This document shows, one piece after another, positions 15,360 through 19,622 of a DNA stretch of 19,622 bases (positions are counted from its first letter, which is position 1; the number at the start of each line of letters is the position of its first letter). The DNA is from Candidatus Zixiibacteriota bacterium. GTDB lineage: Bacteria; Zixibacteria; MSB-5A5; GN15; JAAZOE01. Both the position numbers and the translations under genes were made by a program. The stretch lies in the NCBI GenBank assembly GCA_030588275.1, contig JAUUYJ010000010.1, positions 1 through 19,622 on the forward strand, given 5' to 3'. The notes under the pieces were generated by a model that was not told the DNA's origin, made no database searches, and saw nothing but the letters and a program-made list of their open reading frames with translations.

Positions 15360-17398
15360 TAGTTATCCTCCCACAAGGTTTCGCTGACGGAGAAGTCGGT
15401 TTCGATGTAGGCATTTATCGACAACGAATCGTTAGCGGAAAGTCGAACTGCCGTACCCCCGGTTGCGGTGGTAAGGGTGATCACTTCGCCAATCCAAAGT
15501 GTATCGTTTTCTAATACGCGAACCTCAAGCGAATCAAGTTGCAGAAGAGACTGAGAAACAACCGCCTCACTAACTGTCCCATCTGGATTCAATAATCCGG
15601 ACTCGACGACAATCGGTCCCAGAGTGACTTGCGGGTTGCTGTACAAAGTTGCCGAATCGCCACCAAGGACGATCTGGGCATTGACCTCAAGCGGCAAATG
15701 ATTAACAACCGTCATAAAGATGGTGGCCAGATTCAAATTGTCAGTTATTCTGGTGATATCTTTCTGGTCGATAGTTGTCGAAACCCATTCACCATCAAAC
15801 GTGGTTGAGTCAATAATTAATTCCAATGGTGAACTGAGGGTGATCGCGGTAACGACAAAATCATTCGGTGCGATTGACCCGAAGGTTACGCCATCTCCAA
15901 AGGTGGCGCTACCGGAAATCGTAATCGTTTCCGGAATCGGGTCCATAAAGCTGGTCAGGTTACTGTCTATTATCAACGATGTCACCGGTGCACCCTGCGT
16001 ACCGGGGCTGATGATGCCGCTGATGACTTTGTTTTGTCCCTGATCTCCGGTGATTGTGACGTTGAAACTACCCGGAATATTAACGGCGTTTTCAACCTCT
16101 AAAGCGAGAACAGCCGAGGGGAGTTGCATCTCACCAAATCCGGTCGGGACATCAATCGTCTGTTGGATACTGTCAAATGATGCGGTCGTGGCTCCTATGA
16201 TACCCTGAACCGTACCCAGTTCAATATTTCTAATTGAGGCTGTAACAGAAATATTATCGCCGGCGTTGACCGTTGCCATTAATGGTCCGGTCGAGTCGAT
16301 CGCGGCTGTAACGTCGATATTCAAAGATTGCGGCATAACCTGATCAGATGGCTCCAGAGAGTATCCGGTCAAGCTATATACATACTGAGCTGAAGAAGTT
16401 GGATTAACCGGTTGATTGATAACTAACGGAATGGAACCGTTTTTGATATCAGGCAAAGTTATGGTGATAGTCGAGGCCAGGTTGGTGCTATTGACAATAT
16501 TTAAAACCAAATCTCCGGAGATCAGAGTCGCCGTTTGCAACTGATGAATGCTACTGATATCAACCACTTCGGAAAATGATTTACTTATCTCTGGAATGAC
16601 AGCCGTTGCCGATGAGACAGACAACCCACCCGGAATCCCAAAGGAGGTCGCCATCGATTTACCAGAAGCAGAAAATAATGTTTGTTGCAAGGCGTGACAA
16701 TGAATCTGAGTTGATAGTTGATTTGAGATAGTTTGGCCCGACAGATCAACCGTGTCAACCGAAGAGGAACCATCGGTTAAACCACCCGGAATGTTGTAGG
16801 TAGCAACCTGACGATTGTAAACATCGTCTCTGATGATTACTATGATCGTATCGAGGGTCAGGCCGAAATCATTATTCATTGTGATTATCGCCGATCCTGA
16901 AGAGATTGTCGCCGTCGAAAAGTCACCCATCGGAGGGAAGGTTTGAATAATTCCAAATGATGTGTCAGGAAATGTTCCCGGTGGTAATGATGGAAAACGG
17001 TCGGTCAGGGACAGGACAAAATTCGTACTCGGAAGTGGACCAAGGTTGATGATCCCCAGCGATTCGGCCACCGCCTGAGTTACGTCAGGAATTACAAAAG
17101 AGGCATCAATGGTGACTGTGTCCAGTACTGTTTCATATAGAAAGATTGGATTGCCCAAAGAGTCGATCAAGAGATTTTCCTGATCCAGCTTCTCTATCAA
17201 TTCTGACATTTGCCAGGTCTTATTTGCCAAAGGGATCGTCAATGTTGTATCCCAGGTTGGTGCCTCCGGTTTTTTAATGGTACACTGAACCAGAGTCAAG
17301 AAGACCAGAATGACAGCCGCGGCGCAAACCAAATGGCTGGCAAAGTAAAGCATTCGTTTGGTAAGTGATGTACGATCACGTTTCTTTTTCTTACCCAT
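15359..17398 (-). CDS. Large putative lipoprotein of unknown function
   Basis: A 679-residue exported protein. A basic start (MGKKKKRDRTSLTKR) and a long hydrophobic core lead to FLTLVQC, with Cys39 as a possible lipid anchor. The Gln before the Cys is atypical for a lipobox, so anchoring is not certain. The mature part starts TIKKPEAPTWDTTLTIPLAN, a pattern I associate with uncharacterised lipoproteins of FCB-type genomes. The rest is Ser/Thr/Ile/Val-rich with repeated ITISGSA, VVDISS and LELIID-type strands, consistent with stacked beta-sandwich domains, and has no catalytic motif I recognise. The ATG at 17398 follows AGGGGG by four bases. It is the first gene of a sigma-54-driven operon with the PorV-like barrel, so the two products may act together at the outer membrane. 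Confidence 0.82.
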   Translation of the reverse strand: MGKKKKRDRTSLTKRMLYFASHLVCAAAVILVFLTLVQCTIKKPEAPTWDTTLTIPLANKTWQMSELIEKLDQENLLIDSLGNPIFLYETVLDTVTIDASFVIPDVTQAVAESLGIINLGPLPSTNFVLSLTDRFPSLPPGTFPDTSFGIIQTFPPMGDFSTATISSGSAIITMNNDFGLTLDTIIVIIRDDVYNRQVATYNIPGGLTDGSSSVDTVDLSGQTISNQLSTQIHCHALQQTLFSASGKSMATSFGIPGGLSVSSATAVIPEISKSFSEVVDISSIHQLQTATLISGDLVLNIVNSTNLASTITITLPDIKNGSIPLVINQPVNPTSSAQYVYSLTGYSLEPSDQVMPQSLNIDVTAAIDSTGPLMATVNAGDNISVTASIRNIELGTVQGIIGATTASFDSIQQTIDVPTGFGEMQLPSAVLALEVENAVNIPGSFNVTITGDQGQNKVISGIISPGTQGAPVTSLIIDSNLTSFMDPIPETITISGSATFGDGVTFGSIAPNDFVVTAITLSSPLELIIDSTTFDGEWVSTTIDQKDITRITDNLNLATIFMTVVNHLPLEVNAQIVLGGDSATLYSNPQVTLGPIVVESGLLNPDGTVSEAVVSQSLLQLDSLEVRVLENDTLWIGEVITLTTATGGTAVRLSANDSLSINAYIETDFSVSETLWEDN

Positions 17399-17443
17399 TT
17401 ATCCCCCTGAGGAATTAGATGGTTTAATTAACGAGTTCGTAAT

Positions 17444-17461
17444 TCGCAAAGATTGTGCCGG
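17444..17461 (-). promoter_or_regulatory. Sigma-54 promoter of the lipoprotein/PorV-like operon
   Basis: The minus strand reads GGCACAATCTTTGCGA: GG (17459-17458), 10 bases, GC (17447-17446). It shares GGCAC-N3-CTTTGC with the M6 protease promoter. Both are followed a few bases later by the word TTACGAA. Initiation is expected near 17434, about 36 nt before the ATG. Confidence 0.85.
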
Positions 17462-17533
17462 GCTGAATAATCGATATAACTGGTTGAACGATAGCCTGGT
17501 TAAGCCTGCAGGGGAGACTTCGGGCCGGTAATA

Positions 17534-17555
17534 CTATGGGGTATGGACCATACAT
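17534..17555. promoter_or_regulatory. Upstream near-palindrome, likely enhancer site (copy 2)
   Basis: The block CTATGGGGT-N5-CCATACAT is repeated here, with dyad arms TATGG (17535-17539) and CCATA (17548-17552). The centre lies about 97 bp upstream of the -12 element, against 95 bp in copy 1. A further overlapping dyad, CCATA-CA-TATGG (17548-17559), suggests a second half-site. It lies 35-55 bp upstream of the -35 of the WYL regulator promoter, so one binding event could also affect that gene. Confidence 0.7.
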
Positions 17556-17588
17556 ATGGGAGATAATTGAGGTAATGGTTTCGAGATA

Positions 17589-17617
17589 TTGACTTCTTAG
17601 ATGAGAACGGTTATTAT
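17589..17617 (+). promoter_or_regulatory. Sigma-70 promoter of the WYL regulator
   Basis: TTGACT (17589-17594), a 17-bp spacer and TATTAT (17612-17617) form a strong housekeeping promoter. Initiation near 17624 leaves an 11-nt leader with AAGG eight bases before the ATG at 17635. A good promoter and ribosome site remain although the reading frame is broken. Confidence 0.75.
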
Positions 17618-17634
17618 AAAGTAAGGTAATTACT

Positions 17635-18645
17635 ATGCAAAATTATGAACGGCTGATATATATCGTTAACCTGATGCAGAATCATCGCGATCTGACAGCT
17701 CGTGTTCTGTCCGATAAATGCGACGTTTCGATGAGAACTATTTATCGCGATATCTTACTTTGTCTGAGACCGGAATCCCGGTTTACTTCGATAATGGTTA
17801 CAAGATTCTAAATCGGGTCATAATGCCGGTTCTTGGCCTGGATGATCAGGAATTAATCCTTCTCTCTTTGGCGATTAAATCAAGCTCGATGTTTTCAATG
17901 GAACCTATGAAAAAGAACCTTGAGGGATCATTAATAAGTTAACGATTAATGAACATCCCCATGCCTTTGAGTCCTCCGATAGCGATGAGGGGATGATGGC
18001 CTATAGTGCCGCGTCGTCAATGGAACGGATTGCCGATGTTGCAATTTTTGAAGAACTGGGATTGGCTATCCTGCATTTTAGGTATTATAAGCTGGTATAT
18101 ACCGATGCCGCCGGAAAAAGTTCGGCGCGAAAGGTGAAGCCATACTCTCTGGTCTTCCGAGGTCGCGGCTTTTATCTCCTGGCGTACTGCATGATTAGAA
18201 ACGATTATCGACTCTTTCATGTGGAGCGAATCAAAAATTATGAGGTAAGTGAGGAAAATTCTGGCCGGGTGAAGATTTTAGTGTCGATCAATATTTTCGT
18301 TATAGTTGGCATGTTGGGGGAGGTAGACTACAAAATATCGTGATAAAATTTGCCCCGGAGGCGGCGGGCGTGATCCGATCCGGAAATCGTCATCATACTG
18401 AAAAAATAACCAACCTAAAAGATGGCAGTATCAAATATTCGATTTACGCCAGCGGTTTGACAGAAATCGCGCGGTGGTTGATTGGGTTTGGCAGTCTGGC
18501 TCAGGTCGTTAAGCCGAAGGAATTAACCGATTTGGTTCATTCAATGGCGGTCGGAGCCTGCAACTGTTATCCCGATCAGGATGATTTATCGATTTGCCGC
18601 AAACTAATGGATTTAAAGACCGAATTCGAAGACAGACCCTCCTAA
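17635..18645 (+). pseudogene. WYL-domain transcription regulator broken by three frameshifts
   Basis: The pieces join into one protein of about 337 residues, normal for the family. It has an N-terminal helix-turn-helix (YERLIYIVNLMQNHRDLTAR, then VSMRTIYRDI), a linker (LSETGIPVYFDNGYKI), a WYL domain (about 18034-18240, with KVKPYSLVFRGRGFYLLAYC and HVERI), and a C-terminal WCX-like part (YSWHVGGG, VIKFAPEA, EIARWLIGFGSLAQVV). Each break moves the frame by one lost base: near 17755-17759, 17931-17935 and 18272-18275. One added base at each site restores a smooth family-like sequence. Neighbouring genes are intact, so this is a recent pseudogene or a locally poor sequence. The intact form would be a ligand-responsive regulator, possibly of nearby genes. 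Confidence 0.85.
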
Positions 18646-18684
18646 GCATCAACGTGCAAATTTGGACAATTCCAATCTGTAACC

Positions 18685-18727
18685 AAAAATTATGACCCGG
18701 ATATTTGATTTTTCTCTCATAATTTTT
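18685..18727 (+). terminator. AT-rich inverted repeat, weak terminator candidate
   Basis: The perfect 11-bp arms AAAAATTATGA (18685-18695) and TCATAATTTTT (18717-18727) are separated by 21 bases, and the right arm runs into more T. It lies 40 bases past the regulator stop and could end that transcript. The AT-only stem and long loop make it weak; it may equally be a protein-binding site. Confidence 0.3.
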
Positions 18728-18740
18728 TATCTTTCCCGTC

Positions 18741-18768
18741 GTGACATTCGTAATGGAAATAATAAAAT
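18741..18768 (+). promoter_or_regulatory. Candidate sigma-70 promoter of the carboxypeptidase gene
   Basis: GTGACA (18741-18746), a 16-bp spacer and TAAAAT (18763-18768) each match consensus in five of six positions. The predicted start, near 18775, falls on the ribosome site AAGGAG (18775-18780). The message would be almost leaderless or the true promoter lies a little further upstream. Confidence 0.4.
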
Positions 18769-18786
18769 AGATATAAGGAGATGGAA

Positions 18787-19622
18787 ATGACTCCACAAAA
18801 AGCTTATGAAGAGTTACTCAAAAGGATCAGAGAGGTCAGTCTGATCGGTTCCTGTTATGGTGTTTTGGAATGGGATCATCAGGTCAATATGCCTCCAGCC
18901 GCAGGAGAACTACGAGCGGAACAGACCAGCTATCTGGCCGGTTTGATGCACGAAAAATTCACCGACGCAAAAATTGGTGAACTCCTGGACAAAATCGAAG
19001 GATCTGATCTGGTAGGAAAGGCCGATTCGGTCGAGGCGGCCAATATTCGTGAAATACGTCATACCTACGATAAAGAGACAAAATTAGAAAAGAAGTTTGT
19101 CGAAGAGTTTGAAAAAACGACAGCTCTGGCTCATGCTGAATGGGCCGAGGCTCGTAAGGCTAATGACTTCAAAAAATTTGAGCCCTGGCTTGATAAAATT
19201 ATCACTCTGACACGCAAAAAAGCAGATCTGTATGGATATGAAGGGGAACCATATAATGCCCTTCTGGATAATTATGAACCGGGTGCAACTGCCGAAGAGA
19301 CGGCCGAAGTTTTTTCTAACCTTAGAAATGACCTGATTGAACTCTTGGGAAAGATTAAGAATTCGGCGGTTAAGCCGGATCCGGGGATCGTCGAGCGTCC
19401 TTACGATGTCAAGCTTCAGCAGGTTTTTGGCGAGATGGTTGCCGCCGCGATGGGATACGATTTTCAGGCCGGGAGGCTTGACATCGCGACCCATCCGTTT
19501 ACCACCGGCTTTGGACCTGGAGATACGCGCATCACGACTCGCTATAACCCGAACCGTCTTAATGATGCTCTGTTTGGTACAATTCATGAAGCGGGGCATG
19601 CACTTTATGAAATGGGGATTGA
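18787..19622 (+). CDS. M32-family metallocarboxypeptidase (Taq type), 5' part
   Basis: Zinc carboxypeptidase that removes residues from peptide C-termini in the cytoplasm. The first 278 residues are present of about 500, and the frame is still open at the right edge. The N-terminus has SLIGSCYGVLEWDHQVNMPP, a strong M32 signature. Further on come THPFTTGFGPGDTRITTRYN and the catalytic HEAGH at about residues 267-271, followed by ALYEMG, all in the order and spacing of the family. The distal metal ligand and substrate-binding residues lie beyond the window. ATG at 18787 is preferred because AAGGAG sits six bases before it; the ATG at 18781 abuts that site directly. Likely a single gene, not linked by function to the surface genes upstream. 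Confidence 0.95.
   Translation, partial: MTPQKAYEELLKRIREVSLIGSCYGVLEWDHQVNMPPAAGELRAEQTSYLAGLMHEKFTDAKIGELLDKIEGSDLVGKADSVEAANIREIRHTYDKETKLEKKFVEEFEKTTALAHAEWAEARKANDFKKFEPWLDKIITLTRKKADLYGYEGEPYNALLDNYEPGATAEETAEVFSNLRNDLIELLGKIKNSAVKPDPGIVERPYDVKLQQVFGEMVAAAMGYDFQAGRLDIATHPFTTGFGPGDTRITTRYNPNRLNDALFGTIHEAGHALYEMGI

Noticed and set aside
17635..18645. Programmed frameshifting or several small separate genes in the WYL region
   Set aside because: Three shifts in the same direction with no slippery heptamers are not a known recoding layout, and the pieces align end to end with a single WYL regulator.
19084..19599. Minus-strand 171-codon open frame inside the carboxypeptidase gene
   Set aside because: The plus-strand frame carries the clear M32 motifs including HEAGH; the minus frame has no recognisable domain and is its shadow.
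1..19622. CRISPR arrays, insertion sequences, tRNA or rRNA genes, integrase attachment sites
   Set aside because: No spaced direct repeats of CRISPR type, no transposase or terminal inverted repeats, and no tRNA or rRNA-like stretches were seen by eye; a covariance search would be needed to exclude small RNAs.

Overview
The window looks like chromosomal DNA from a diderm (Gram-negative) bacterium of moderate GC, probably from the FCB superphylum or an uncultured relative such as Zixibacteria or Fibrobacteres-like lineages. The lineage is an inference from protein style: a C-terminal sorting module of the Bacteroidetes type IX kind on a secreted protease, a dockerin-like calcium-repeat tail on another, a PorV-like barrel, an Omp85 protein and a secretin system in one place. 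There are no phage, transposon, CRISPR, tRNA or rRNA signatures.

Region 1 (1-7983, minus strand) is a compact type II secretion / type IV pilus operon. Read in transcription order it encodes the GspE/PilB ATPase, the GspF/PilC platform protein, a pilin-like protein, a GspG-like pseudopilin, a GspL-like protein (PilM-like and PilN-like parts in one chain), a PilO/GspM-like protein, a GspC/PilP-like protein and a short secretin. Most junctions overlap by a few bases, so the genes are probably translationally coupled. The only real gap is 83 nt before the first pilin. No prepilin peptidase, retraction ATPase or minor pseudopilin set is present. A fragment of a plus-strand gene converges on the operon at the left edge.

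Region 2 (7984-12062, plus strand) holds an Omp85/BamA-superfamily outer-membrane protein divergent from the secretion operon, a secreted HExxH metalloprotease with a C-terminal dockerin-like domain, and a small zinc-ribbon protein behind a very good sigma-70 promoter. The last ends at a GC-rich hairpin that can serve both strands.

Region 3 (12063-17555, minus strand) holds an M6-family secreted metalloprotease with a T9SS-type C-terminal domain, and a two-gene operon of a large putative lipoprotein and a PorV/DUF5723-like outer-membrane barrel. Both transcription units carry a textbook sigma-54 -24/-12 promoter (GG-N10-GC). About 95-97 bp upstream of each -12 element lies the same near-palindrome, CTATGGGGT-N5-CCATACAT. 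This is the most interesting signal in the window: a shared, enhancer-dependent regulon of cell-surface proteins.

Region 4 (17556-19622, plus strand) holds a WYL-family transcription regulator with a strong promoter but broken by three separate single-base losses, then the 5' part of an M32 carboxypeptidase (Taq type) that runs off the right edge.
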